64,000 nucleotides of DNA from Acidobacteriota bacterium. GTDB lineage: Bacteria; Acidobacteriota; Terriglobia; Terriglobales; Acidobacteriaceae. The notes beneath the pieces were generated by a model that was not told the origin of the DNA, did not search any database, and saw nothing but the letters and a program-made list of their open reading frames with translations. Where the stretch lies: positions 1-64,000 of the forward strand of contig JAKAXU010000012.1 in NCBI GenBank assembly GCA_021816455.1. The letters are read 5' to 3'. The position numbers were made by a program, and so were the translations under genes. Shown piece after piece: positions 18,176 to 28,108 of the stretch (its first letter is position 1; each line of letters starts with the position of its first letter).

Positions 18176-20623
18176 ATGAAGCACAGAGTTTTTATTCGCC
18201 GCCGCGGCGCAGCCCGGAGATGGACATTCGCAGCATGGGCGACGGCGGGCGTGCTGGCGCTGTGCGTGCTGATGAGCTGGCAGAGAGTTTATGCCTTCAG
18301 CAAGGATTCAGTGCATAACCTGATGAAGAAGGGCGAAGCCGCAGAGGCGCACGAGGATTACGACGCGGCGTATGAGTTTTTCAAGCGCGCATATCAGAAA
18401 GATCCGGAGAACCTGCGCACTCGTACGGCCTATTATCGGTTGCAGCAGACCGATTCCACCTGGCATGTGACGCGCGGCAACAAGCTGATGGCGCAAGGCG
18501 ATTCGCAGGCTGCACTGGTGGAGTATCTGCACGCGACAGCGGTCGATCCGGGCAACGAGGCGGCACTTCAGCAGATTCAGGCGATTCGCGCCAAGGAAAC
18601 AAATCAGCCGATTCGATCCGAGACGAGCATTCCAACCCAGACCGCAGCGGAGATTGAAGGTGCGGAGGCTCCGGCAGAACTGCATCCGATGAGCAATGAG
18701 CCGCTCACTCTGCGCTATTCGGAAGATTCGAAGATCGTCTACCAGGCGATTGGTAAAGCTGCGGGGATCAATGTTCTGTTCGATCCCGATTATGTGGGCA
18801 AGCGGATTCAAGTAGACCTGACGAATGTTTCGTTGCTGGATGCGCTGCGAATTGTCGGAGAGCTTTCGGATACCTTCTGGAGGCCGGTGACCGGAAACAC
18901 GATCTTTGTGGCGCAGAATTCGCGGGCCAAGAGGACGGAGTTGGACGAGCAGGCGGTACAGACGTTCTATCTGACGAACGCCTGGCAGCAGAATGATCTG
19001 AACGATGTGCAGACGGCGATCCGCAACGTGCTGCCGAATACGAAGGTATACGGCGTGCCGAGCCAGAACGCAATTGTGATGCGTGCGACACCGGATGAAC
19101 TGCTGCTGGCGCAGAAGGTGATCAACGATCTGGACAAAGCGCGGCCTGAGGTGGTGGTGGATGTGGGCGTGCTGGAGGTGGATCGCGATACGCTGCGCAA
19201 TATCGGTCTGAGCTGGCCGGGTAGCATCGGGTTTGCGTTGCAGCCGCCTCAGTCGGCGCTGAACAACGCTACGACGACAACGGGAGTGAACGGCACGACG
19301 GTAAACCAGCCGAACCTGACGCTGGATAACCTGGCCAACTTGAACGCGACGAACTTTGCAATCACGGTAAGCTCGGCGACGGCTAACCTGCTGCTGACCG
19401 ATTCCAATACGAAGATTCTGCAGAACCCGAGGATTCGTGCGACCGATGGACAGAAGGCGTCGATGAAGATCGGCTCCCGAATCCCGATTGCAACGGGTTC
19501 TTATCAGACTGGCGCTGCGGTGACGGCCATAGCCAGTCCGCTGGTGGATACGCAGTTCCAGTACATCGACGTGGGCGTGAATATAGAAATGACGCCGACG
19601 GTGCATTTCGATCATGACGTGACGCTGAAGATGAAGATTGAGGTCAGTTCCGAAAGCGGGACTTCAACGATCAGCGGTGTGACGGAGCCGATCATCAGCC
19701 AGCGCACGATCGAGCAGGTGATCCGGCTGCGCGAGGGTGAAGCAAATATTCTGGGTGGCATCGTCAACAAGCAGGACCTGGTGAGCATCACTGGCATTCC
19801 GGGGCTGGGCGAGCTGCCGATTCTGCGTTACATCTTCGGCTCGAAGTCGCGCGAGGTGATCGACGACGAGATCGTCTTTGTGCTGGTGCCGCACGTGGTG
19901 CGCAGCCAGAATCTTACTCCGCTGAACCTGCGTGAGGTCGACACGGGAGCCGGTCAGGCGATCGAGCTGCGGCGAACGGACCTCAACACGACGGCAAGCT
20001 TCAACCGAACGGCTCAGTCGGCAGTTGAGGGGATGCAGTCGGCGCAAGGCGGCATCATTGCGGAAGCGAATTCGCTGCGCGGCGAGACGGCCTTTACAGC
20101 AGCGTCGAACGCACTGACGCAGATGCGGCAAAGCGGAGATCTCACGGCGCCGCCCAAAACAACGCCAACCCCGCCGCCGGCGCAGGCTGCAAACGACGGA
20201 TTGCGTCCAGGTGTGGTGGGGCTGACCTTGGTTCCACCGGCATCGCCGCCGAGCGTAGGCCAGAATTTTACGGTTGCGGTGAATATCTCTGACGCGGCGG
20301 GAATCGATTCGGTCCCATTGCAAATTCACTATGATGCAACGAAGATGGCGCTGGTGAATGTGGATGCGGGTGGATTTCTGAAGCAGGATGGGCAGGCGGT
20401 AGCTCTGGTGCATCGCGATGACGGGCCGGGGTTGATCACGCTTGCTGCTTCGCGACCCCCCGGCGTAGCAGGAGTGAATGGCAAAGGGACGGTGTGCCTG
20501 CTGACCTTCCAGGCGAAACAGGCAGGCTCAACCCAGATCACCTTTGCGCGTCCGGGCGCGCTGGATTCGGCACAGCACCCGGTGATCGTTTCGGCACGGG
20601 ATGCTCAAGTGGTCATCCGCTGA
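18176..20623 (+). CDS. Secretin with TPR repeats and a C-terminal cohesin domain
   Basis: About 815 residues. N-terminal signal anchor (WTFAAWATAGVLALCVLMSW), TPR-like helices (about 45-140), secretin N-domains (about 190-350: TLRYSEDSKIVYQAIGKAAGINVLFDPDY, then a NolW-like repeat AQKVINDLDKARPEVVVDVGVLEV), the secretin channel domain (about 365-640; VEANILGGIV-type EANILGGIVNKQDLVSITGIPGLGELPILRYIFGS is the family signature) and finally a cohesin-like beta-sandwich (about 679-815). Secretins form the outer-membrane ring of type II secretion or type IV pili; an attached cohesin is not usual. Two pseudopilin genes follow in the same operon. ATG 18176 follows CGGGAGTTGG; the frame opens at 18044 but that part overlaps smpB. 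Confidence 0.88.
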   Translation: MKHRVFIRRRGAARRWTFAAWATAGVLALCVLMSWQRVYAFSKDSVHNLMKKGEAAEAHEDYDAAYEFFKRAYQKDPENLRTRTAYYRLQQTDSTWHVTRGNKLMAQGDSQAALVEYLHATAVDPGNEAALQQIQAIRAKETNQPIRSETSIPTQTAAEIEGAEAPAELHPMSNEPLTLRYSEDSKIVYQAIGKAAGINVLFDPDYVGKRIQVDLTNVSLLDALRIVGELSDTFWRPVTGNTIFVAQNSRAKRTELDEQAVQTFYLTNAWQQNDLNDVQTAIRNVLPNTKVYGVPSQNAIVMRATPDELLLAQKVINDLDKARPEVVVDVGVLEVDRDTLRNIGLSWPGSIGFALQPPQSALNNATTTTGVNGTTVNQPNLTLDNLANLNATNFAITVSSATANLLLTDSNTKILQNPRIRATDGQKASMKIGSRIPIATGSYQTGAAVTAIASPLVDTQFQYIDVGVNIEMTPTVHFDHDVTLKMKIEVSSESGTSTISGVTEPIISQRTIEQVIRLREGEANILGGIVNKQDLVSITGIPGLGELPILRYIFGSKSREVIDDEIVFVLVPHVVRSQNLTPLNLREVDTGAGQAIELRRTDLNTTASFNRTAQSAVEGMQSAQGGIIAEANSLRGETAFTAASNALTQMRQSGDLTAPPKTTPTPPPAQAANDGLRPGVVGLTLVPPASPPSVGQNFTVAVNISDAAGIDSVPLQIHYDATKMALVNVDAGGFLKQDGQAVALVHRDDGPGLITLAASRPPGVAGVNGKGTVCLLTFQAKQAGSTQITFARPGALDSAQHPVIVSARDAQVVIR

Positions 20624-20637
20624 GGAGGCTGCGCGAG

Positions 20638-21141
20638 ATGAGAGAGCAAAACACAGGGAGAATGCGCGGGCTAAGTACGATGTGCGTACCGAGGCGACGT
20701 GGCGAGCGCGGGTTGACCCTGGTGGAGTTGATCGTGACGGCGGCGATCCTGGGGATTCTGGCAGCGGCTGCGATTCCGGTGGCGCGGTTTGAGGTGCAGA
20801 GGGAAAAAGAGCGCGAACTCCGCAGCGACCTGTGGATGATGCGGAACGCGATTGACAAGTACAAAGACGCTGCGGACAAGGGCGCGTTTCAGACCAAAGT
20901 GGACAGCCAGGGCTATCCGCCGGACTTGGACACGCTGGTGAAAGGCGTGGACGTGCAGGGCAAAAAAGTGCGTTTCCTGCGCAAGATTCCGACAGATCCG
21001 ATGACGGGAAATACAGACTGGGGCATGCGCTCGATGCAGGACGACCCGGACAGTGACTCATACGGCGGACAGAGCGTTTTCGATGTGTACTCGAAATCGA
21101 CGGGAATAGCGCTGGACGGAACGAAGTACTCGGACTGGTAA
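20638..21141 (+). CDS. Type II secretion pseudopilin (GspG-like), first copy
   Basis: 167 residues with a class III prepilin signal: basic leader RRRGERG, then LTLVELIVTAAILGILAAAAIPV with Glu at +5 of the mature protein, as needed for PilD/GspO cleavage after Gly. The C-terminal part has the GspG-like YPPDLDTLVKGV and LRKIPTDPMTGNTDWGMRSMQDDPDSDSYGGQSVFDVYSKS, including the calcium-loop-like D-rich stretch. GAGGAGG lies 10 bases before the ATG and 14 bases after the secretin stop. The long leader (27 residues) is unusual; the true start may be further in. Confidence 0.88.
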   Translation: MREQNTGRMRGLSTMCVPRRRGERGLTLVELIVTAAILGILAAAAIPVARFEVQREKERELRSDLWMMRNAIDKYKDAADKGAFQTKVDSQGYPPDLDTLVKGVDVQGKKVRFLRKIPTDPMTGNTDWGMRSMQDDPDSDSYGGQSVFDVYSKSTGIALDGTKYSDW

Positions 21142-21167
21142 CTGGAATCGAGACAGGACGGCAGAGG

Positions 21168-21575
21168 GTGAGCAGGAAGCTGCGACAATCCGGCGAGGCG
21201 GGATTCACGCTGATCGAGCTGATGGTGGTGATGCTGATCATCGGCGTGTTGATGGCGATCGCTGTGCCGAATTACGTAGCGGCGGTGAAAGCAGCCAAGG
21301 AGTCGGTGCTGCGCGAAGACCTGCACGTGATGCGACAGGCAATTCAGGCCTACACGATGGACAAGCAGAAGGCTCCGCAGTCGTTGCAGGATCTGGTGGA
21401 TGCAGGGTATCTGCGGGAGATTCCAGTGGATCCGATGACGCGCTCGGCTGACACATGGAACACGGACCAGAGTGACGCAATGAGTTCGATCGACCAGACG
21501 GAGCCAGGAATCGACGATGTGCATTCGGGTGATGAGGATACCGCAAGCGACGGACAGCCGTATTCAAGCTGGTGA
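21168..21575 (+). CDS. Type II secretion pseudopilin (GspG-like), second copy
   Basis: 135 residues, GTG start, short leader SRKLRQSGEAG then FTLIELMVVMLIIGVLMAIAVPNYVAA with Glu at +5. The C-terminal part contains APQSLQDLVDAGYLREIPVDPMTRSADTW, again the GspG pattern. It starts 26 bases after the first pseudopilin gene. The two copies are clearly related but diverged, suggesting different positions in the pseudopilus. No secretion ATPase or inner-membrane platform gene is in the window. Confidence 0.87.
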   Translation: MSRKLRQSGEAGFTLIELMVVMLIIGVLMAIAVPNYVAAVKAAKESVLREDLHVMRQAIQAYTMDKQKAPQSLQDLVDAGYLREIPVDPMTRSADTWNTDQSDAMSSIDQTEPGIDDVHSGDEDTASDGQPYSSW

Positions 21576-21630
21576 AAACAAATGGTACGAAGGCGTGAAT
21601 TTCCGGTCTGCAAGGCGATAAAGTGTTGCT

Positions 21631-22515
21631 ATGGCAGTGGAAGCGCCAGCGTCCGGACCGAAGAGTTCCATCCTGCGGAGTTCTGACTTGCAGCAGCCTC
21701 GGCAGTCCTGGATCGAAGGCGTGTATCGCGAGTATGCAACGCTGATGACCGCCTTTGCGCCGGAGCGGGAGCAGGGGTTGGGTGGATGCCTCGTCTTCGC
21801 CGGTGAGTTGAAGGCAATGCGCGAGGATTCCCCCGCGGATGCCTTGGTTGCGGCCTTGAATGTGGCCGGTGCAGCGACGCTGCTGGCGGCTCCGGAAAGC
21901 GCTGCTCAGAGGCGCGCGATGCGCGATGCGCTGGTGGATTTCGTGGTCAACTCGATGGAAGAGGCGCTGCGCATTCTGAAGAATGAAGTGCGGCAGCGAC
22001 GAGCGGTCTCGGTGGCGGTCGCCGTCTCCGCAGAGTATCTGATCGAAGAGATGCTGCGGCGCGGAGTGCAGCCGGACGCACTGCCCGCAAGGAGCGCGCT
22101 GCCGCATACGGCAGCGACAAACAAGACTACGCGGGAAATTGCACTGGATGTGGCCCATGAAGCCAGGCTCGAAATTGCTTTCGATGCGATGCGGAAGAAC
22201 GGTGCGCGGTGCCTGGATGGATCGCGCCAGGGCGAGCAAAGATTCATTGCCTGGCTACGTGAGCCTTGTTGCAGTCAGAAGCTCTCTCGCGAGGAGGTGG
22301 CGGCGCATGCGATCGTGCGGGATGCTGCGCGGCAACGATGGCTGCGCCTGGCGCCACGCTACCTGGGACGTATGGAGCAGCGGAAAATGGGTGTGGGTAT
22401 GAGCGCCGAAGAGGCTGCGGCCTGGGAGCAGGCTGTAAGCGGAGAGTCAGCCGCCGTCTGCAGCCAGCGCATCGAGGCGTGTATGGAGAGCGGGCAGTCC
22501 AAAGCCGGTTTTTGA
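21631..22515 (+). CDS. Unknown helical protein downstream of pseudopilins
   Basis: 294 residues, no signal peptide or membrane segment, mostly helical by composition (Ala, Glu, Arg, Leu), with DSPADALVAALNVAGAATLLAAPESAAQRRAMRDALVDFVVNSMEEALRI-type periodic stretches. I recognise no family. It starts 55 bases after the second pseudopilin and runs the same way, so it may belong to that operon. Its last 69 bases overlap the end of the convergent engB gene. The opposite-strand frame (21238-22239) is His/Arg/Gln-rich and looks like a shadow, which supports this strand as coding. Confidence 0.6.
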   Translation: MAVEAPASGPKSSILRSSDLQQPRQSWIEGVYREYATLMTAFAPEREQGLGGCLVFAGELKAMREDSPADALVAALNVAGAATLLAAPESAAQRRAMRDALVDFVVNSMEEALRILKNEVRQRRAVSVAVAVSAEYLIEEMLRRGVQPDALPARSALPHTAATNKTTREIALDVAHEARLEIAFDAMRKNGARCLDGSRQGEQRFIAWLREPCCSQKLSREEVAAHAIVRDAARQRWLRLAPRYLGRMEQRKMGVGMSAEEAAAWEQAVSGESAAVCSQRIEACMESGQSKAGF

Positions 22516-23118
22516 AGAAACAAACAGCAGTTCTTCGAGGCCGAGGTCGCGCTGGAGAAGCGTCTTCTGGCGCGTGCGTTCGTTGCCACTGAGTTTATCT
22601 GCCTTGGTGCCGACGACCAGCAACGGACGCTGGTGAGCGCGCAGCCAGTCAAGCAATTGCAGGTCACTCGGCTGGGCGGGAATGTTGGAATCGATCAGGC
22701 AGAGACACAGAGCAAGCTGTGGACGCTCGGCGAGATACGGCTCGATAAAAGACGGCCACTCGGCGGAGATGGATTTGGAGATTTTCGCGTAGCCGTAGCC
22801 GGGCAGGTCGGCGAGGATGAGCCGAGGGCGACCGGCGGAAGCCGTGGCAGCGAGTGAGAAAAAATTGATGGCGCGGGTGCGACCCGGAGTGGAGGAGACA
22901 CGCGCCACCTGGCTGCCGACCAGTGCGTTGAGCAGGCTCGATTTGCCGACATTGGAGCGGCCAAGCATCGCGATCTCCGGTGCGCGGGTGGCAGGGAACT
23001 GATCGGCGTGAGTGGCGGAGAGCAGGAATTGCGGGTGGAGTTTCAAGCGTGCGTTTTCTCTTTCGCGTTGGAGTGGGCGACTGAGCCGACAAGGCACAGG
23101 TGGACGCACTGGAACCAT
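22447..23118 (-). CDS. engB: Ribosome biogenesis GTPase EngB/YsxC
   Basis: About 223 residues, a small TRAFAC GTPase: G1 GRSNVGKSSLLNALVG, the G2 Thr in SSTPGRTRAINFF, G3 DLPGYG, G4 TKAD and the G5 region FVSSKTGFG. It assists assembly of the large ribosomal subunit. ATG 23118 gives a short leader before the LHPQFLLSATHADQFP region that begins the fold. It is third in a leftward operon after lon and a small unknown gene. Confidence 0.93.
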   Translation of the reverse strand: MVPVRPPVPCRLSRPLQRERENARLKLHPQFLLSATHADQFPATRAPEIAMLGRSNVGKSSLLNALVGSQVARVSSTPGRTRAINFFSLAATASAGRPRLILADLPGYGYAKISKSISAEWPSFIEPYLAERPQLALCLCLIDSNIPAQPSDLQLLDWLRAHQRPLLVVGTKADKLSGNERTRQKTLLQRDLGLEELLFVSSKTGFGLPALHTRLDALAADGG

Positions 23119-23152
23119 GATATCCGGCCTGACGTGTGTCGAGTGTGCTCGA

Positions 23153-23860
23153 TCAGTGCATCGGCCCGTGAGCGCGTTCCAGGGAGTACTCAGTGGCGAG
23201 CTTGTTGAAGAATGCGGCAGCACGCGGGGAAGGGTCTGGAGAATGCGCAGGAGGATATATCTGCGCGTCCAAATCCGGCGTCTCGGGCAGCGTGCGGGAG
23301 TAGGTGCTCTGCCACTTCGCGCCGCAGGATGAGGGAATTGTGAGCCGGTAAGTCCAGGAGTGTTGCCCGTGAATGAGCTGGTCGGAGACGGCTAGATTTC
23401 GGTCGCGCATTTTTGCGCGGATTGCGTTGAAGGAGTCGATGCCGAGTTCCACGTCATCAAGCGTCTGCACGACATGACCGGTATTCAGAGTCAGTTTGAG
23501 CGATCCGGCGGCTGCGCCGGTGAGCGGCCCGGTCAGGGTGAAAGCGTCCTGCGCCCAGACGAGCGCGGAGGGATGCCGGTGACGCACAGGAGGGCCGTAG
23601 ATGCCGGTTGCCCGGGTAAGCGCGTCGGGAGTTGCTGAAGGAGCGAACTGCGGCTCGACGAGTTCGCCGACCTTCACGAGGAAAGTGCGGTCGCAGCCCT
23701 CTACCCGCAGTATCCTGGTTTCAGGTTGGACTGCGCGATGCGCAGGAGCGGCAGTGAGCGAGCGCACATGGATATATGCCCGCGAGCGGTGCAGCCAATA
23801 GAGATAGCCGCAGAGCGCGGCGGCAAAGACAGCCAGAGCAATCAGCAGCGCGCGCAGCAT
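23153..23860 (-). CDS. Membrane-anchored protein of unknown function after lon
   Basis: 235 residues with one N-terminal membrane segment (MLRALLIALAVFAAALCGYLYWL) and the rest outside the cytoplasm by prediction. The exported part has TRILRVEGCDRTFLVKVGELVEPQF and a beta-rich middle but no family I recognise. It starts six bases after the lon stop and lies upstream of engB, so it is likely co-transcribed with both. Confidence 0.65.
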   Translation of the reverse strand: MLRALLIALAVFAAALCGYLYWLHRSRAYIHVRSLTAAPAHRAVQPETRILRVEGCDRTFLVKVGELVEPQFAPSATPDALTRATGIYGPPVRHRHPSALVWAQDAFTLTGPLTGAAAGSLKLTLNTGHVVQTLDDVELGIDSFNAIRAKMRDRNLAVSDQLIHGQHSWTYRLTIPSSCGAKWQSTYSRTLPETPDLDAQIYPPAHSPDPSPRAAAFFNKLATEYSLERAHGPMH

Positions 23861-23866
23861 GGAGAA

Positions 23867-26278
23867 CTACTGGCGCGCAGCCGGGGATTCGCCGTGCTCG
23901 ACCGGCGAAGGAATAGACAGCATGGAGGTCGATTCGTCGAGCGGCTTCAGCGGAGCGGCAAAGGCGATGTGCAGCACTTCGTCCATCTGATCGACGAAGT
24001 GTAGCTTCATGGCTTTCTTCAGCGGCTCCGGCAGGTCGGCCAGATCTTTTTCGTTGGCTCTGGGCAGGATGACTTCAAAGATGCCGGCGCGCTGCGCCGC
24101 GAGCAGCTTTTCCTTGAGTCCGCCGATGGGCAGCACCTTGCCGCGCAGAGTGATTTCGCCGGTCATGGCGATGTCCCGTCGGACGGCAATGCCGGAGAGC
24201 GCGCTGGCAAGCGCAGTCGCCATGGTGATGCCGGCAGAGGGTCCGTCTTTGGGGATGGCTCCTTCCGGAACGTGCAGGTGAAGGTCAAGGTTGCGGTAGA
24301 ACTCGCGCGAGAGGCCAAGCACGGCAGCCTTGCCACGGATGTAGCTGAGCGCGGCCTGCGCGGACTCCTGCATGACGTCGCCGAGTTGGCCGGTGATGGT
24401 GAGCTTGCCTTTGCCGTCCAGCACTTGCACCTCAGTGGTGAGAATGCTGCCGCCTGCCTCTGTCCAGGCAAGTCCTGTGACCAGGCCGATTTCGTTCTTC
24501 TCATGAACCTCGGAGTCGCGGAATCGCGCTACGCCGAGGAACTCCGAGATATTTTCCGCAGTGATCGTTTCCTTGTGCTTCGGGCCATTTTTGACAACGC
24601 GGCGCGCGACCTTGCGACAGACGTTGCCGATCTCACGTTCGAGATTTCGAACGCCGGCTTCCCGCGTGAAATAACGAATGATGGAGAGGATGGCGTCGTC
24701 CTGAAAGACGATGTTCTTCAGTGTGAGTCCGGTGGCTTCCCGCTGTTTGCGCAGCAGATAGCTGCGCGCGATCTCCAGCTTTTCTGTCTCCGTGTAGCCG
24801 TGCAGACGCAGAATCTCCATGCGGTCTTGCAGCGGCGCGGGGATGGTGTGCAGCACATTGGCCGTGGCGACGAAGAGTACGTCGGAGAGATCGTAATCGA
24901 CGTCGAGATAGTGATCCTGGAAGCTGGTATTCTGCTCGGGGTCGAGGACTTCCAGCAGCGCTGAGGCCGGATCACCGCGAAAGTCCGAGGCCATCTTATC
25001 CACTTCGTCGAGCAGAAAGACGGGATTGCGCGTGCCGGCCTTTTTCATCGACTGGATGATCTGCCCTGGAAGCGCTCCGATGTAAGTGCGGCGATGGCCG
25101 CGAATCTCTGCTTCGTCACGGACTCCGCCGAGTGAAAGCCGAACAAATTTACGCCCAGTGGCCTTTGCTATGGACATGCCGAGCGAGGTCTTGCCAACGC
25201 CCGGCGGCCCGACGAAGCAGAGAATCGAACCTTTCGGACTTTTCACAAGCTGGCGCACAGCGAGGAATTCGAGAATGCGTTCCTTGATTTTTTCCAGCCC
25301 GTAATGATCTTCGTTGAGCACTTTTTCCGCATAATCGACTGAGCGTGTCTCGCGCGAGCGCTTCTTCCACGGCACAGCGAGGAGCCAGTCGAGATAATTG
25401 CGGCTGACGGTGGATTCGGCTGACATGGGCGGCATGCTTTCGAGCTTCTTCAGCTCCTGCGTGGCCTTTTCCATGACCTCTTTGGGCATGCCGGAGGTTT
25501 CGATCTTCTTGCGCAGCTCGTCGAACTCGTTTTTTTCGCCGCGGCCCAACTCCTTCTGGATGGCCTTGATCTTCTCGTTTAGGTAGTACTCTTTCTGCGC
25601 ACGCTCCATCTGGCGCTTGACGCGGGATTGCACCGTGCGGTCGAGGTCCAGTTTCTCGATTTCAACATCCAGAATATCGGCGATGCGACTGAGCCTGGAG
25701 ACAGGGTCGAAGATGCCGAGCAACTCCTGCTTTTCCTCGATGCCAAGCTGGAGATTGGCCGCGATGACATCGCTGAGTTTGGCCGGTTCATCCAGGCGGA
25801 CGCCGGCAATCATCGTTTCGTAGTTGAGCGATTGCTGAAGCTTGACATAGTTTTCGAACTGCGCGGTAACGCGCTGCATCAACTGCTCGACCGGAGGCGT
25901 CACTTCCGCAGTGGCACGCGAGCGGCGCAGCGTGGCGACGAAGAATCCATCCGTATCGACAATCTCGGTGGCTTTCGCGCGCTCGATGCCTTCGACGAGC
26001 ACCTTGATGTTGCCGTCCGGCATGCGCACGCTTTGCACGATGTTGCAGATGGTGCCCACCTGATAGATGTCCTTCACCGTGGGTTCATCCACTCCTGCAT
26101 CGTGCTGGGTGGCGAGAAATATCTTGCGATCACCGCCCAGTGCTTCTTCCAGAGCGCGCACACTGGACTCGCGCCCCACGACAAAGGGCGTGACCATGGA
26201 GGGAAAGATGACCATGTCGCGGATCGGCATCATGGGTAGCTTGCGCAGTTCGTTTCTGTCACGTGCCGGAGTGGACAT
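23867..26278 (-). CDS. lon: ATP-dependent protease Lon
   Basis: 803 residues. N-terminal LON substrate domain ([24 protein letters not shown] to about 200), coiled helix region (REYLNEK-like [17 protein letters not shown]), AAA+ module with Walker [10 protein letters not shown] and Walker [10 protein letters not shown], and the C-terminal protease domain with Ser681 in DGPSAG and Lys724 in GGLKEK, the Lon Ser-Lys dyad. It degrades damaged and regulatory proteins in the cytoplasm. TGGAGGT lies about 11 bases before ATG 26278. Head of a lon-unknown-engB operon. Confidence 0.96.
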   Translation of the reverse strand: MSTPARDRNELRKLPMMPIRDMVIFPSMVTPFVVGRESSVRALEEALGGDRKIFLATQHDAGVDEPTVKDIYQVGTICNIVQSVRMPDGNIKVLVEGIERAKATEIVDTDGFFVATLRRSRATAEVTPPVEQLMQRVTAQFENYVKLQQSLNYETMIAGVRLDEPAKLSDVIAANLQLGIEEKQELLGIFDPVSRLSRIADILDVEIEKLDLDRTVQSRVKRQMERAQKEYYLNEKIKAIQKELGRGEKNEFDELRKKIETSGMPKEVMEKATQELKKLESMPPMSAESTVSRNYLDWLLAVPWKKRSRETRSVDYAEKVLNEDHYGLEKIKERILEFLAVRQLVKSPKGSILCFVGPPGVGKTSLGMSIAKATGRKFVRLSLGGVRDEAEIRGHRRTYIGALPGQIIQSMKKAGTRNPVFLLDEVDKMASDFRGDPASALLEVLDPEQNTSFQDHYLDVDYDLSDVLFVATANVLHTIPAPLQDRMEILRLHGYTETEKLEIARSYLLRKQREATGLTLKNIVFQDDAILSIIRYFTREAGVRNLEREIGNVCRKVARRVVKNGPKHKETITAENISEFLGVARFRDSEVHEKNEIGLVTGLAWTEAGGSILTTEVQVLDGKGKLTITGQLGDVMQESAQAALSYIRGKAAVLGLSREFYRNLDLHLHVPEGAIPKDGPSAGITMATALASALSGIAVRRDIAMTGEITLRGKVLPIGGLKEKLLAAQRAGIFEVILPRANEKDLADLPEPLKKAMKLHFVDQMDEVLHIAFAAPLKPLDESTSMLSIPSPVEHGESPAARQ

Positions 26279-26351
26279 AAGCGGTGAATACCTCCATTAC
26301 CTGAGATGCGCGGAGCGCAGGAAGGTCGCATGCGCAGGACAGGTTCGTAAA

Positions 26352-26366
26352 AGGATTGTAAATCCT
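26352..26366. promoter_or_regulatory. Palindrome upstream of lon
   Basis: AGGATT-GTA-AATCCT is an exact inverted repeat about 75 bases upstream of the lon start. On the minus strand it contains TACAAT, a fair -10 hexamer, though no -35 is visible. It may be an operator or a coincidence. Further up, GGGAATG occurs twice (26432-26438 and 26451-26457). Confidence 0.3.
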
Positions 26367-26559
26367 GTTGCGATCTTCCCGATGGGTGAGGCTGTGGACG
26401 GTTGCATGAGAACGATCTGAAGTGGCGCGATGGGAATGAGCTTGTTCTGAGGGAATGTCCCAAGCTGAGCGGAATCGAAGGCGCCCGTCGATGGGCACAG
26501 ACGCGTGCTGATTTATCCTGAAAGGTTGAGAAAAAACAGGGAAAGCAGGGGCGGGGATA

Positions 26560-28050
26560 GTGAGCACAAAGCAATACAGGAATCTGATTGGTGGCCAGTG
26601 GCTGCCGGCGCGCAGCGGAAAGACGCTGCTGAATGTCAATCCAGCGGATCGGCGCGATGTGGTGGGAGAGTTTCCGGCGTCGAATGCGGAGGATGTGGGG
26701 CTGGCAGTAGAGGCGGCGAAAAAGGCATTTGCCTCCTGGCGGCTGGTGCCTGCGCCGAAGCGTGCGGAGATTCTGTATCGCGCCGGTCAACTGCTGGCTG
26801 AGCGCAAGGAGCGGTACGCGCAGGAGATGACGCGCGAGATGGGCAAGGTGCTAGCCGAGACGCGCGGCGATGTGCAGGAGGCGATCGACGAGGCCTATTA
26901 CGTGGCGGGTGAAGGACGGCGGCTCTTTGGCCAGACGACGCCGTCTGAGTTGGCGAACAAATTTGCCATGTCGGTGCGCATGCCGGTGGGCGTGGTGGGA
27001 ATGATCGCGCCGTGGAATTTTCCGATGGCGATTCCGTCTTGGAAGCTCTTTCCGGCGCTGGTGGCGGGCAATACCTGCGTCATCAAGCCGGCGGAGGATA
27101 CGCCGTTGTCCACCTATAACCTGGTGCAGACTTTGATGGATGCCGGGTTGCCGCCCGGTGTGGTGAATATCGTCTGTGGCTATGGACCGGAGGCTGGTGC
27201 GCCTCTGGTGGAGCATCCGGAGGTGCGGGCGATCAGCTTTACAGGATCGAGCGCGGTGGGCGCGATGGTGGCGCAGAGCGCAGCGGCAAACTTCAAACCG
27301 GTCTCGCTGGAGATGGGCGGCAAGAACGCGATGATTGTGATGGAAGACGCCAACCTGGAACTGGCGTTGGAAGGCGCACTATGGGGAGCGTTCGGAACGA
27401 CTGGACAGCGGTGTACGGCCACCAGCCGCATCCTGCTGCATCGCGCCATTGCGGGTGAGTTCACGGAAAAACTTGTGGCGCGCACGCGCGCGCTGAAAGT
27501 GGGCAACGGCCTGCACGCAGGCGTCGAGGTCGGCCCTCAGGTGAATGAGCAACAGATTGCGACTTCGCGCGAGTATGTGGAAATTGCCCTGGCTGAGGGT
27601 GCAAAACTGCTGACTGGCGGCGAAACGCTGACCGGCGGAGACTATGCGCACGGCACCTTCTTTGCTCCGACGATCTTTGGCGGAGTAAAGCCGGAGATGC
27701 GGATCGCGCGTGAAGAGGTCTTTGGACCGGTGGTTGCGCTGATCGAGTTCGAGACGCTGGAAGAAGCGTTCACGATTGCCAACTCGATCGAGTATGGACT
27801 CTCCACTTCGCTCTATTCGAGGGATGTGAACCGGGCGTTTGCAGCGATTCGCGATCTGGAGGCGGGCATTACATACATTAACGCGCCGACCATTGGCGCC
27901 GAGGTGCACCTTCCCTTTGGCGGCGTGAAAAAGACCGGCAACGGACATCGCGAAGGACTGGGTGCGCTGGACTTCTATACGACGTGGAAGAGCGTCTATG
28001 TAGATTTCAGCGACCGGTTGCAGCGAGCGCAGATCGACAACGCAGAATAG
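26560..28050 (+). CDS. NAD(P)-dependent aldehyde dehydrogenase
   Basis: 496 residues, ALDH superfamily. Visible motifs are the cofactor-binding [45 protein letters not shown], Glu251 in LEMGGKN, catalytic Cys285 in GQRCTA and the late EVFGPVV and [12 protein letters not shown] motifs. It oxidises an aldehyde to an acid; the substrate is not determined by these motifs (succinate-semialdehyde and aminoadipate-semialdehyde type enzymes look similar). GTG start at 26560 after GGGGCGGGGATA. Stands alone and converges on the lipoprotein gene. Confidence 0.92.
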   Translation: MSTKQYRNLIGGQWLPARSGKTLLNVNPADRRDVVGEFPASNAEDVGLAVEAAKKAFASWRLVPAPKRAEILYRAGQLLAERKERYAQEMTREMGKVLAETRGDVQEAIDEAYYVAGEGRRLFGQTTPSELANKFAMSVRMPVGVVGMIAPWNFPMAIPSWKLFPALVAGNTCVIKPAEDTPLSTYNLVQTLMDAGLPPGVVNIVCGYGPEAGAPLVEHPEVRAISFTGSSAVGAMVAQSAAANFKPVSLEMGGKNAMIVMEDANLELALEGALWGAFGTTGQRCTATSRILLHRAIAGEFTEKLVARTRALKVGNGLHAGVEVGPQVNEQQIATSREYVEIALAEGAKLLTGGETLTGGDYAHGTFFAPTIFGGVKPEMRIAREEVFGPVVALIEFETLEEAFTIANSIEYGLSTSLYSRDVNRAFAAIRDLEAGITYINAPTIGAEVHLPFGGVKKTGNGHREGLGALDFYTTWKSVYVDFSDRLQRAQIDNAE

Positions 28051-28082
28051 TGGCTGGCGGTTTTCCTCTCATGCAAGAAACA

Positions 28083-28108
28083 GGCCGGACGGCGTTACCG
28101 CTCCGGCC
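28083..28108 (-). terminator. Hairpin overlapping the end of the lipoprotein gene
   Basis: GGCCGGA (28083-28089) and TCCGGCC (28102-28108) pair, with further pairing in the loop; on the minus strand it is followed by TGTTTCTTG. It overlaps the stop codon at 28095-28097 and could end transcription of the leftward lipoprotein gene. Confidence 0.4.

Noticed and set aside
21238-22239. 333-residue open frame opposite the unknown protein gene
   Set aside because: His/Arg/Gln/Cys-rich with no hydrophobic core, typical of a shadow; the plus-strand protein has better composition and context.
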